The notes beneath the pieces are model-generated. The model was given only the letters and a program-made list of their open reading frames with translations. It did no database searches and was not told the origin of the DNA. From Desmodesmus armatus (lineage: Eukaryota; Chlorophyta; Chlorophyceae; Sphaeropleales; Scenedesmaceae), in assembly GCA_007449985.2 (NCBI GenBank), contig VIIQ02000689.1:340625-404624 (forward strand): DNA of 64,000 bases, given 5' to 3'. Position numbers and translations under genes: made by a program. Positions 46,570-58,400 of the stretch are shown here, piece after piece. Each line of letters opens with the position of its first letter. Position 1 is the stretch's first letter.

Positions 46570-49500
46570 GGCTGCTGCTGCTGCCTGCTCTATGGGGGCC
46601 TGCAAGCTGGTTCAAAAGCCCAGGCAGGCTCTCCTTCATCTCCTGTGCCCACAGCAAGCAGCAGCGTCCAAACAGCAACAAACTTGGCAGTCGCGAAGCT
46701 GGGCCGTACCAAGTGTGATACCCGCCGCCTGCTGCATTGCCCTGCTTGGCTTGTGGGATACCGGCGGCTTGTAGTAGCATCGCTGGCCAGTGGTTATCCC
46801 GCAACAGAGTTACTGCCGCGCGACAGACGAGGAATGGTGCATGCTCTGCGCTCGCGCATAGCCGCGCTGTGGGTGCGCTTTCTGTCGACAGGAGTTTGAG
46901 GCAGCTCGTTGCCAAACTGTAGAAAGCTCGGACAGACTTGCCGGAGTCCTCCGCTTGGCAGCATAGCGACACCGCTGGCAGTGTACCATCCCATGACCAG
47001 AACAGAAGCTGAAAGACTCCGATCTCCAGCGACTTCCGGTCGAATTCACTGGCAACTCCTGCTGCTGCAGCTCGCACGAACGCCTCTACGACTGAGAGGG
47101 CGTCAGCAGCGGCAGCGAGACAAGTCCGCAGCACTCCGAGCGCCGTGGAGTCTGCAGCAATAGCAGACTGAACGGGCAACTCCCAAGCACGCAGCGTCTG
47201 TCCTGACTCACCCACCCGCTCTAACCCATCCTTCATGCATCCCCGGCAGATCGGCCCCAGAGCTGCTGCTGTAGCCTCCAGGACACGCATGAGCAGTTTG
47301 CTGCGCTCCGTCTCTGAGGTGTCTGCACTGCTGCTAGCAGCAGGTGACGCTGTTGCAGAGCCGCCTGGGGCTGTCGCTGCTGCTGCAACACCTGCTGTCA
47401 CCCCCGCTGTGAGGCCCTCGGCAGCTGTACCCCCAATCTTCAGGAGTGCAGGCAGCATGTCGGCAAGCCACTGAACTGGCGGCTGCCGTTGCAGCCAAGG
47501 GTCGTCAACAACACGTGGCAGGGCCTCAACGTAGGCCGCCCACCAGACACTGACATGTGCACATATTCTCACAGCGTACAGCATCTGCTGTAGGCAAGCA
47601 GTGCGGCCGGTCGGCAGGCGCGCAGCGCCATGCAGCAGTCCAAGGGGCATCAGCAGCACCAGCTGCCGCTCCAGCTGCAGTTGACCCTCCGGCAGCTGCA
47701 GATGCTGCTGCCACAGCGTTGCCTGCTCCTCACAAGGGTTGTGAGGGCCCGGCCTCAGCACAAGGTCCATCGTCTGTGTATATACTGCCTCAATGTTATA
47801 CAGAGCATCACCCCTTGTATGAATGGGTTAGAAGGCTGCGTGAACATGACTGCGGCCCACAGAGCCACCCTGGGGTCGACACCCAGCAGTGCAAACAGCT
47901 TGCGGTGTGAACGGGTCAGCTTGGGCAGCAGCCGTACAGCCTCTGTGAAGCTGGTTACTGCCTGGGTAGTGTACTCTGATATGGGGAGGTCTGGAGGGAG
48001 TTGGTTGAGCCGCTGCTGAACTCTTATTCGAGCATCCAGCTGTGTGACTGGCCTGCCGATGCTACTATCGGCATCGCTGCTGCTGGCAGCAGCAGCAGCA
48101 AGCCTGCCCCCGCTGCTGCGTTCGCCTGCATCGCCAGCACCTGCGCTGTCTTGGGATGCTGCTGAGCCTCCCAGGTCAAGCTGCCCGTCCTGCTGTTCCT
48201 GGATCATCAGTGCAAGCGCCAGCACAGTACTGTTCAAGGCAAGCGACGGGAGGAAGTGCGGTGAGTTGATGACATTCAGCAGCGCAGGGTTGTCGCGCAG
48301 TGCTTGGTGGTTGATGCCATCGGGGATCTGCACGCAGCCCGTACGGAAGCTGCAGATTTCGGCGGAAAACTTCACAGCCCTGTGCAGGATTCCCTGCATG
48401 CGCAATGCAACATCAGGGTGCGGCTGCTGCTGGCCAATCAGGAGATTGCTGATTAAGTGCGCACTAGCCAGGCTTATGTGACACACAGGCCCTGCAAGGG
48501 AGGCGACCACATCTTGGCGGTCCACACCAGCAGGCCACCAGGGCAGCAGTAAGGTCACAAGCAGCAGCAGCCCTTCAGCATAGCCGACTGAGTTTGCGGG
48601 GTACTCAAAGCTGCTGCTGCTGCTGCTACTGGCTGCTGTTGGTGTAGTGCTGCTCGTCCCTGCGGCAACTGCAGCAGCTGCGGCAGCTTGCCGTGCCGCC
48701 TTTGTCATGTCTGCTGCTGTGTCTGTGATGAAATCTGGTAGGATCAGCAGCAGGCCTGACTGCTCCAGCTGCTGCCGCACTGCCTTTGCGGTTTTGCTGC
48801 TGACAGCCTCCCCTGACGCACATCCATCGGTCGCGGCATTGCTGAGGAAAAGGCATAGCGCCTGGCTGGATAAGTTGACCGCTGTTCTGTTGTCTGAGTC
48901 CTGCTCTGAAAGCTCCACGAACGCTGTGGCAAGCTTCAGTGGTACCTACAGAAGCACAGGGGCCAACTGTGAGGCTGACCCACAGGAGCACAGGGGCCAG
49001 GGACCTACAGGACCACAGGGGCCAACCTTTCAGCATTTGGAACCTACAGAAGCACATGGGCCAACATCAGCTTTCACAAATGGTGTGGCAAGGTTCAGTG
49101 GGACCTACAGGAGCATAGGGGTCAACTTTCAGGGTCAAGATTTCTGGTGGCAGATGAAGTGGGATGGACAGGACCCATGCCAAGCGGGCTTTGCCAGGCA
49201 CTAGCTCGTGCCCCTCAGGAGCATGGTTCCTGAACAGTGCCTGGCTGGGTCGTGAGTAGTGGCACTCATGAGTGCCTGATCAGGCTGCAATCAGCAGCAC
49301 ATGATCAACAGGCCCCCACCGAAGTGGCGGACACCACTGGAAGTGTTGGGGATGCGCCCAATGTGGTATTACGCAGCTATTGTGAGTTTGAACTGCTTGT
49401 ACTGCACCAGCTGTCCCACTGCTGCAAATCTTACCTGCATTTCTAGCACCAGCTTCTTCCATGTTGCCTTGGGGCAGACCTCCAGCGCCGATAGCTCCCT

Positions 49501-49997
49501 TTATACGTTGTTTAGCTTCGGCAGCTTGAGCATCAGCTTCATAGCGTGATAGTCCAATGGATTCTAGTGTCTGGAGGCAGTTTGCCCACAGTTTCACATG
49601 GTGGGTGCCCATCTGTCTTCCAACCTGACAGCAGCGGGCAGCAACAACAGAAGGCTTTACCACACAATGTAGCAAGCTGAAGACTATGAGCAGGGTGTAG
49701 GATTGCGTGAGTGAAGGCACCAGATATTACTGGCAAAGCAGGGGCATGCCACACATGCAGAGGCAGCAGCAGCACTATGTTTGCAGCAGATGATGCACAG
49801 GTGGTCCCAGGCATTGACACGATCCCGGTATTGGATAACACCTTCAATTTTCTTGTTACAAACGAGCCCGCGGCGTGATGGCATACAGTCACAAATCGAA
49901 GCAGCGTTTCGCGCCTCCAGCCTGGCAGGCGCGCTTGCCTCTGTTGTGATTTCGGGAAGTGTTCGTATCGTAAGTTCTGCAACGAACTGCTGAGCAT
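45956..49997 (-). CDS. MYND-type zinc-finger protein
   Basis: Exons: 49997-49842 (tentative start, MLSSSLQNLRYEHFPKS), 49624-49435, 48923-47812, 47773-45956, in phase throughout; about 1,090 residues. Most of the protein is alpha-helical and low-complexity (Ala/Ser/Gln tracts) without a named domain, for instance TQLDARIRVQQRLNQLPPDL and SHRKLFALLGVDPRVALWAA. The C-terminus has a MYND finger: CNNPVCG, LCKGCLGVRYCCKACQNQHW, KQHKPVC. MYND fingers bind proline-rich peptides; algae carry many such genes, mostly uncharacterised. Between 47812 and 47773 is either a 38-nt GT-AG intron or a frame discrepancy. The join 49435 to 48923 uses acceptor GCCACAG and gives GARNAAFVELSEQ. A poly-Ser run is encoded by the CTG tract at 46541-46584. 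Confidence 0.8.
46541..46584 (+). repeat. CTG/CAG trinucleotide tract (coding)
   Basis: Mostly uninterrupted CTG triplets on the plus strand with a single CGG interruption at 46569. Read on the minus strand it encodes a serine run in the MYND protein, so its length may vary between strains. Confidence 0.9.
48920..49126. repeat. Repeat cluster made from the MYND gene splice acceptor
   Basis: A segment around the acceptor at 48924-48925 (48920-48967) recurs at 49078-49126 with about ten differences, and its inner part, CCTACAGAAGCACAGGGGCC or close variants, occurs five times (48946, 48979, 49004, 49042, 49103). All lie in the intron between exons starting 48923 and ending 49435. Confidence 0.82.
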
Positions 49998-50177
49998 ATA
50001 TGAAGTATCCGCTGTACACTCACGGCTCAGGTGCATGCATGTGCAGACACATATATGCTGTAGCAGTACTCAATCCCAAGGGCCCCTTAGGGAGATGAGA
50101 GTCACACTTCCTCTGTGCAGCCCTTGGTCTGTGGAAGCAGCTACAGCACACATACTTACATACACTTCTTGTTCATG
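49998..50177. other. Upstream region of the MYND gene
   Basis: A 180-bp stretch between the tentative MYND start codon and the retroelement remnant; expected to hold the promoter and 5' leader. No motif could be assigned. Confidence 0.4.
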
Positions 50178-51236
50178 TTACAGTGGCGTGCTGGCATGAG
50201 CTGCGGTCAGTGACCTGCCAGCCAGCTGCCCCATTGATTGTGACAAGGCGCCGACTGCCAGCTTGACTGCAGCCTGTGCGCTTGTGTGGAGGTCAGCTAG
50301 CAATTCAATGACCCTTGGATCCACCCCATATGCACATACTACCTGTTCTGAGAAGATGCCAAAGTTCCTTCTGGGGATGGAATCATGCTTCGCGTAGTTC
50401 ATTAAAGGCATGCTGCAACGACTACTTGTACCTGCAGCGATTGTACATCACAGAGCGCACAGTATAGCTGGCATTGGACAGGCTCCAGCCGGTCCTGAAT
50501 GCACACTGACACTCCAAAAGATCGTTGTCCACATGCTGGATGACGCAATGCTCTGGGGGGGGGGAGGCTTAATCGGGACATAACACTGCCTTCCCCCATG
50601 AACAGCGGCACTATCAACACACGCTTCCAGTGCAAAGGGACCTTGCCTGAAACTCAAGGACCTACAACACACGATGCAGCCACTGAGCCATGACCGAACT
50701 GGGCTTCAGCAGTGGGCAACGATGGTATCACTGGTGCGGCACCGCCAGCGCAGCGTCCCGCACAGCAGCTGTCGCCTCCACAACCTCTTCTGAGGAGAGA
50801 GGCCTCTGCCACCAGCACTGCTACTGCTGCTTCCACTGTTACTGTCAACAGTGTCGCCGCCATCGCTGCTGTTGCTGCCATCCCCGCTGTCAGCATCAGA
50901 GCTGCTGCCAGCACTGGCAGCAGACACCCAGAGCTGTGCTTCTAGCTGTGCTACCAGCTGCTCCTTCTGCTGCTGTTGTTCAGGACTGCACGTGGCGCAC
51001 TGACCACTGAATACATCAGCAAAGCATTCACAAAAGACGGAGCGACCATCCTTGCTGAGCAAGCCCCGTGCGCCTGGCCTACCAGGCTTGTCTATGAGCA
51101 GCTTGCTGATCGTCTTGTGAATTGCACCCAGGTGGCCTGCCGTCCACAGCCATTCAGCTGTGCTGACTGCCGGCGGAGCAATGCCACACTGCCGGTGGCC
51201 GTGCAGTGTGGCATTGCTCAACGCACCTGCCGACAA
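50178..51236 (-). mobile_element. Decayed non-LTR (LINE) reverse transcriptase fragment
   Basis: Minus-strand frames, in several registers, carry pieces in the order expected of a LINE reverse transcriptase. They are a linker-like RGLLSKDGRSVFCECFADVF near 51050, HWKRVLIVPLFMGEGS near 50600 (fingers region), and NYAKHDSIPRRNF then YGVDPRVIELLADLHTSAQA at 50400-50230, which matches the DFxKAFDSIPR...GVxxxxxxLLxxLH palm pattern. The catalytic FADD box and the thumb are absent and the frames are broken, so it is inactive. Family-level assignment is from motif memory only; the linker part is the least certain. Confidence 0.55.
51176..51219. other. Perfect 17-bp inverted repeat (hairpin)
   Basis: GAGCAATGCCACACTGC at 51176-51192 is followed, after a 10-base loop, by its exact reverse complement at 51203-51219. 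Such a perfect stem is unlikely by chance. It sits at the upstream end of the decayed retroelement. Confidence 0.88.
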
Positions 51237-51470
51237 GGTGGCTCAGGAAGGAGTCTCAATGTTTCGCCTTGACTAAGGCAGCTGCTACACTCTGCAGGTG
51301 CTGCCGTCGCTGGGTGCTGCTGATTGGGGTTGCTGGCCTGATCTGCCTCCTCGCATTGCAGCCACTGCTGTTCGTACTGCTGCCAGGCAGCCTGGGCTTG
51401 CCGCTTGAGCTTGACTGTTCAATCAGTAATTCCACCCAGCGACACCCCATTCAAGGCCATGACATTGTGA

Positions 51471-51558
51471 TGCCTGGGCGGGGATCGAACCCGCCACCTC
51501 CCTGGCGCAGGCCAGTGGCCTTGCGCCAGAGTGCTCTGAGCTGTTAAGCTACCAGGCA
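51471..51558 (-). tRNA. tRNA-like Pol III element with abnormal anticodon loop
   Basis: Read from 51558 to 51471, the 88-nt element folds as a tRNA. Acceptor stem TGCCTGG pairs perfectly with CCAGGCA; linker TA; D stem GCTT/GAGC; anticodon stem CTCTG/CAGGG; variable loop AGGTG; T stem GCGGG/CCCGC with loop TTCGATC. The internal B box GGTTCGATCCC is perfect; the A box (TAGCTTAACAGC) is weaker and the D-loop GG is missing. The anticodon loop is 22 nt (GCGCAAGGCCACTGGCCTGCGC), itself self-complementary, with no T33. If GGCCACTGGCCTGCG were an intron, the anticodon would be GCA (Cys) preceded by C. It may be a tRNA pseudogene, the head of a tRNA-derived SINE, or an unusual functional tRNA-like RNA. 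No run of T follows closely downstream to terminate Pol III. Confidence 0.5.
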
Positions 51559-52022
51559 GACGTGAGCCTCAGGCACTGCCCTCATCGGCCACGGGGTGTG
51601 TTAGGCACAGGAGATGCATGTATACCTAGCAGAATATGAACACGCAAGTCACATGCAAGCAGTCTATGAGGCATACCAACAAAGTCCAACTAGGATAGCA
51701 AGCCGGAGAGTGCGATTGTATGCCTCAGACAACTCCCCCTGGAGCTGCCCTCATAGGCAACGTATAGGCAGTATGTCAAGCAATGGAGGAGACAGCAAGC
51801 AACAATGCAATGCCCGGCTGCGGCACTGCAGGGGGGCGTCGGTGCCCAATGCTGCTCAAAGCCTTAGCAAACTTGCCACCAAGAAGCATGAGTCAACACG
51901 AATTTGATGCGAAATGAATTTATCTGTGTGCCAACCTTGAACATCTGATGCCAGCACCCTCCACGACTGGCTACCTAGCCAACCCAGAGAGTTGAACAGG
52001 TGACAACCTCGGCATGTACTCC
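51559..52022. other. Short spacer left of the satellite
   Basis: No gene, repeat or motif is supportable between the tRNA-like element and the first satellite unit. Confidence 0.5.
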
Positions 52023-52490
52023 CTAGGGTGGCGGATGCCGCCGTCCCCTAGGGCAACAGCAACACCATGCACACACACTCACACACACCCCTAGGGTGGC
52101 GGATGCCGCCCTCCCCTAGGACAACTCAACGCCATGCACACACACTCACACACACCCCTGGGGTGGCGGATGCCGCCCTCCCCTAGGACAACTCAACGCC
52201 AAGCACACACACTCACACACACCCCTAGGGTGGCGGATGCCGCCCTCCCCTAGGAATACTCAACGCCATGCACACACACTCACACACCCCCCTAGGGTGG
52301 CAGATGCCGCCCTCCCCTAGGACAACTCAACGCCATGCACACACACTCACCCCCCCCCTAGGGTAGCGGATGCCGCCCTCCCCTAGGACAACTCGACGCC
52401 AAGCACACACACTCTCACACACCCCTAGGGTGGCGGATACCGCCCTCCCCTAGGACAACTCAACGCCATACACACACACTCACACACCCC
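52023..52490 (+). repeat. 67-bp minisatellite, seven units (edge variant of the main array)
   Basis: CTAGGG landmarks start at 52023, 52091, 52158 (as CTGGGG), 52225, 52292, 52358, 52425 and 52490, so the period is 65-68 bp. Each unit has CTAGGGTGGCGGATGCCGCC, then CTCCCCTAGGACAACTCAAC, then a CA-rich tail. GGCGG and CCGCC around ATG form a short hairpin, and two CCTAGG palindromes flank it. The layout is the same as in the 61-bp array that follows, so both derive from one ancestor; these edge units are more diverged. Confidence 0.95.
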
Positions 52491-55400
52491 TAGGGTGGCG
52501 GATGCCGCCCGACCCCAGGAGTCAACAGCAACAGCACAAACACACACACTCCATGGGGTGGCGGGTGCCGCCCGACCCCAGGATTCAAACAGCAACAGCA
52601 CACACACACACACACACACTCCATGGGTGGCGGGTGCCTCCCGACCCCAGGAGTCAACAGCAACAGCACAAACACACACTCCATGGGGTGGCGGGTGCCG
52701 CCCGACCCCAGGAGTCAACAGCAACAGCACAAACACACACTCCATGGGGTGGCGGGTGCCGCCCGACCCCAGGAGTCAAACAGCAACAGCACAAACACAC
52801 ACTCCATGGGGTGGCGGGTGCCGCCCGACCCCAGGAGTCAACAGCACGCACACACACACTCCATGGGGTGGCGGGTGCCGCCCGACCCCAGGAGTCAACA
52901 GCAACAGCACAAACACACACTCCATGGGGTGGCGGGTGCCGCCCGACCCCAGGAGTCAACAGCAACAGCACAAACACACACTCCATGGGGTGGCGGGTGC
53001 CGCCCGACCCCAAGAGTCAACAGCAACAGCACATCCACACACTCCATGGGGTGGCGGGTGCCGCCCGACCCCAGGAGTCAACAGCAACAGCACATCCACA
53101 CACTCCATGGGGTGGCGGGTGCCGCCAGACCCCAGGAGTCAACAGCAACAGCACATCCACACACTCCATGGGGTGGCGGGTGCCGCCCGACCCCAGGAGT
53201 CAACAGCAACAGCACAAACACACACTCCATGGGGTGGCGGGTGCCGCCCGACCCCAGGAGTCAACAGCAACAGCACAAAAACACACTCCATGGGGTGGCG
53301 GATGCCGCCCGACCCCAGGAGTCAACATCAACAGCACAAAAACACACTCCATGGGGTGGCGGGTGCCGCCCGACCCCAAGAGTCAACAGCAACAGCACAC
53401 ACACACACACTCCATGGGGTGGCGGATGCCGCCCGACCCCAGGAGTCAACAGCAACAGCACAAACACACACTCCATGGGGTGGCGGGTGCCGCCCGACCC
53501 CACGAGTCAACAGCAACAGCACAAACACACACTCCATGGGGTGGCGGGTGCCGCCCGACCCCAGGAGTCAACAGCAACAGCACAAACACACACTCCATGG
53601 GGTGGCGGGTGCCGCCCGACCCCAGGAGTCAACAGCAACAGCACAAACACACACACTCCATGGGGTGGCGGGTGCCGCCCGACCCCACGAGTCAACAGCA
53701 ACAGCACATCCACACACTCCATGGGGTGGCGGGTGCCGCCCGACCCCAGGAGTCAACAGCAACAGCACAAACACACACTCCATGGGGTGGCGGGTGCCGC
53801 CCGACCCCAAGAGTCAACAGCAACAGCACACACACACACACTCCATGGGGTGGCGGATGCCGCCCGACCCCAGGAGTCAACAGCAACAGCACATCCACAC
53901 ACTCCATGGGGTGGCGGATGCCGCCCGACCCCACGAGTCAACAGCAACAGCACAAACACACACTCCATGGGGTGGCGGGTGCCGCCCGACCCCAGGAGTC
54001 AACAGCAACAGCACAAAAACACACTCCATGGGGTGGCGGGTGCCGCCCGACCCCAAGAGTCAACAGCAACAGCACACACACACACAATCCATGGGGTGGC
54101 GGATGCCGCCCGACCCCAGAAGTCAACAGCAACAGCACAAAAATACACTCCATGGGGTGGCGGATGCCGCCCGACCCAAGGAGTCAACAGCAACAGCACA
54201 AACACACACTCCATGGGGTGGCGGGTGCCGCCCGACCCCAGGAGTCAACAGCAACAGCACAAACACACACTCCATGGGGTGGCGGGTGCCGCCCGACCCC
54301 AGGAGTCAACAGCAACAGCACAAACACACACACTCCATGGGGTGGCGGGTGCCGCCCGACCCCAGGAGTCAACAGCAACAGCACACACACACACTCCATG
54401 GGGTGGCGGGTGCCGCCCGACCCCAGGAGTCAACAGCAACAGCACAAACACACACTCCATGGGGTGGCGGGTGCCGCCCGACCCCAGGAGTCAACAGCAA
54501 CAGCACAAACACACACACTCCATGGGGTGGCGGGTGCCGCCCGACCCCAGGAGTCAACAGCAACAGCACACACACACACTCCATGGGGTGGCGGGTGCCG
54601 CCCGACCCCAGGAGTCAACAGCAACAGCACAAACACACACTCCAAGGGGTGGCGGGTGCCGCCCGACTCCAGGAGTCAACAGCAACAGCACAAACACACA
54701 CTCCATGGGGTGGCGGGTGCCGCCCGACCCCAGGAGTCAACAGCAACAGCACAAACACACACTCCATGGGGTGGCGGGTGCCGCCCGACCCCAGGAGTCA
54801 ACAGCAACAGCACATACACACACACTCCATGGGGTGGCGGATGCCGCCCGACCCCACGAGTCAACAGCAACAGCACATCCACACACTCCATGGGGTGGCG
54901 GATGCCGCCCGACCCCACGAGTCAACAGCAACAGCACAAACACACACTCCATGGGGTGGCGGGTGCCGCCCGACCCCACGAGTCAACAGCAACAGCACAT
55001 ACACACACACTCCATGGGGTGGCGGATGCCGCCCGACCCCAGGAGTCAACAGCAACAGCACATCCACACACTCCATGGGGTGGCGGATGCCGCCCGACCC
55101 CACGAGTCAACAGCAACAGCACAAACACACACTCCATGGGGTGGCGGGTGCCGCCCGACCCCAGGAGTCAACATCAACAGCACAAAAACACACTCCATGG
55201 GGTGGCGGGTGCCGCCCGACCCCAAGAGTCAACAGCAACAGCACACACACACACACACTCCATGGGGTGGCGGATGCCGCCCGACCCCAGAAGTCAACAG
55301 CAACAGCACAAAAATACACTCCATGGGGTGGCGGATGCCGCCCGACCCCAGGAGTCAACAGCAACAGCACAAACACACACTCCATGGGGTGGCGGGTGCC

Positions 55401-58400
55401 GCCCGACCCCAGGAGTCAACAGCAACAGCACAAACACACACTCCATGGGGTGGCGGGTGCCGCCCGACCCCAGGAGTCAACAGCAACAGCACAAACACAC
55501 ACACTCCATGGGGTGGCGGGTGCCGCCCGACCCCAGGAGTCAACAGCAACAGCACACACACACACTCCATGGGGTGGCGGGTGCCGCCCGACCCCAGGAG
55601 TCAACAGCAACAGCACAAACACACACTCCAAGGGGTGGCGGGTGCCGCCCGACTCCAGGAGTCAACAGCAACAGCACAAACACACACTCCATGGGGTGGC
55701 GGGTGCCGCCCGACCCCAGGAGTCAACAGCAACAGCACAAACACACACTCCATGGGGTGGCGGGTGCCGCCAGACCCCAGGAGTCAACAGCAACAGCACA
55801 TCCACACACTCCATGGGGTGGCGGGTGCCGCCCGACCCCAGGAGTCAACAGCAACAGCACAAACACACACTCCATGGGGTGGCGGGTGCCGCCCGACCCC
55901 AGGAGTCAACAGCAACAGCACGCACACACACACACTCCATGGGGTGGCGGGTGCCGCCCGACCCCAGGAGTCAACAGCAACAGCACAAACACACACTCCA
56001 TGGGGTGGCGGGTGCCGCCCGACCCCAGGAGTCAACAGCAACAGCACAAACACACACTCCATGGGGTGGCGGGTGCCGCCCGACCCCAGGAGTCAACAGC
56101 AACAGCACAAACACACACTCCATGGGGTGGCGGGTGCCGCCCGACCCCAAGAGTCAACAGCAACAGCACATCCACACACTCCATGGGGTGGCGGGTGCCG
56201 CCAGACCCCAGGAGTCAACAGCAACAGCACATCCACACACTCCATGGGGTGGCGGGTGCCGCCAGACCCCAGGAGTCAACAGCAACAGCACATCCACACA
56301 CTCCATGGGGTGGCGGGTGCCGCCAGACCCCAGGAGTCAACAGCAACAGCACATCCACACACTCCATGGGGTGGCGGGTGCCGCCCGACCCCAGGAGTCA
56401 ACAGCAACAGCACAAAAACACACTCCATGGGGTGGCGGGTGCCGCCCGACCCCACGAGTCAACAGCAACAGCACAAACACACACTCCATGGGGTGGCGGG
56501 TGCCGCCCGACCCCAGGAGTCAACAGCAACAGCACAAACACACACACTCCATGGGGTGGCGGGTGCCGCCCGACCCCACGAGTCAACAGCAACAGCACAT
56601 CCACACACTCCATGGGGTGGCGGGTGCCGCCCGACCCCAGGAGTCAACAGCAACAGCACAAACACACACTCCATGGGGTGGCGGGTGCCGCCCGACCCCA
56701 AGAGTCAACAGCAACAGCACACACACACACTCCATGGGGTGGCGGATGCCGCCCGACCCCAGGAGTCAACAGCAACAGCACATCCACACACTCCATGGGG
56801 TGGCGGATGCCGCCCGACCCCACGAGTCAACAGCAACAGCACAAACACACACTCCATGGGGTGGCGGGTGCCGCCCGACCCCAGGAGTCAACAGCAACAG
56901 CACAAAAACACACTCCATGGGGTGGCGGGTGCCGCCCGACCCCAAGAGTCAACAGCAACAGCACACACACACACTCCATGGGGTGGCGGATGCCGCCCGA
57001 CCCCAGAAGTCAACAGCAACAGCACATAAATACACTCCATGGGGTGGCGGATGCCGCCCGACCCCAGGAGTCAACAGCAACAGCACAAACACACACTCCA
57101 TGGGGTGGCGGGTGCCGCCCGACCCCAGGAGTCAACAGCAACAGCACAAACACACACTCCATGGGGTGGCGGGTGCCGCCCGACCCCAGGAGTCAACAGC
57201 AACAGCACAAACACACACTCCATGGGGTGGCGGGTGCCGCCCGACTCCAGGAGTCAACAGCAACAGCACAAACACACACTCCATGGGGTGGCGGATGCCG
57301 CCCGACCCCAGGAGTCAACAGCAACAGCACAAACACACATTCCATGGGGTGGCGGGTGCCGCCCGACCCCAGGAGTCAACAGCAACAGCACAAACACACA
57401 CTCCATGGGGTGGCGGGTGCCGCCCGACCCCAGGAGTCAACAGCAACAGCACAAACACACACTCCATGGGGTGGCGGGTGCCGCCCGACCCCAGGAGTCA
57501 ACAGCAACAGCACAAACACACACTCCATGGGGTGGCGGGTGCCGCCCGACCCCAGGAGTCAACAGCAACAGCACATCCACACACTCCATGGGGTGGCGGG
57601 TGCCGCCCGACCCCAGGAGTCAACAGCAACAGCACAAACACACACTCCATGGGGTGGCGGGTGCCGCCCGACCCCAGGAGTCAACAGCAACAGCACATCC
57701 ACACACTCCATGGGGTGGCGGGTGCCGCCCGACCCCAGGAGTCAACAGCAACAGCACAAACACACACTCCATGGGGTGGCGGGTGCCGCCCGACCCCAAG
57801 AGTCAACAGCAACAGCACACACACACACACACTCCATGGGGTGGCGGATGCCGCCCGACCCCAGGAGTCAACAGCAACAGCACATCCACACACTCCATGG
57901 GGTGGCGGATGCCGCCCGACCCCACGAGTCAACAGCAACAGCACAAACACACACTCCATGGGGTGGCGGGTGCCGCCCGACCCCAGGAGTCAACAGCAAC
58001 AGCACAAACACACACTCCATGGGGTGGCGGGTGCCGCCCGACCCCAAGAGTCAACAGCAACAGCACACACACACACACTCCATGGGGTGGCGGATGCCGC
58101 CCGACCCCAGGAGTCAACAGCAACAGCACATCCACACACTCCATGGGGTGGCGGATGCCGCCCGACCCCACGAGTCAACAGCAACAGCACAAACACACAC
58201 TCCATGGGTGGCGGGTGCCGCCCGACCCCAGGAGTCAACAGCAACAGCACAAAAACACACTCCATGGGGTGGCGGGTGCCGCCCGACCCCAAGAGTCAAC
58301 AGCAACAGCACACACACACACACTCCATGGGGTGGCGGATGCCGCCCGACCCCAGAAGTCAACAGCAACAGCACATAACACACTCCATGGGGTGGCGGAT

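Noticed and set aside
45831..46718. 295-codon plus-strand frame
   Set aside because: Antisense to the MYND exon, which has the zinc-finger motif and continuous phase.
50706..51236. 176-codon minus-strand frame as a stand-alone gene
   Set aside because: Better explained as part of the broken reverse-transcriptase remnant; Ser/Gly low complexity follows and no start or splice sites fit.
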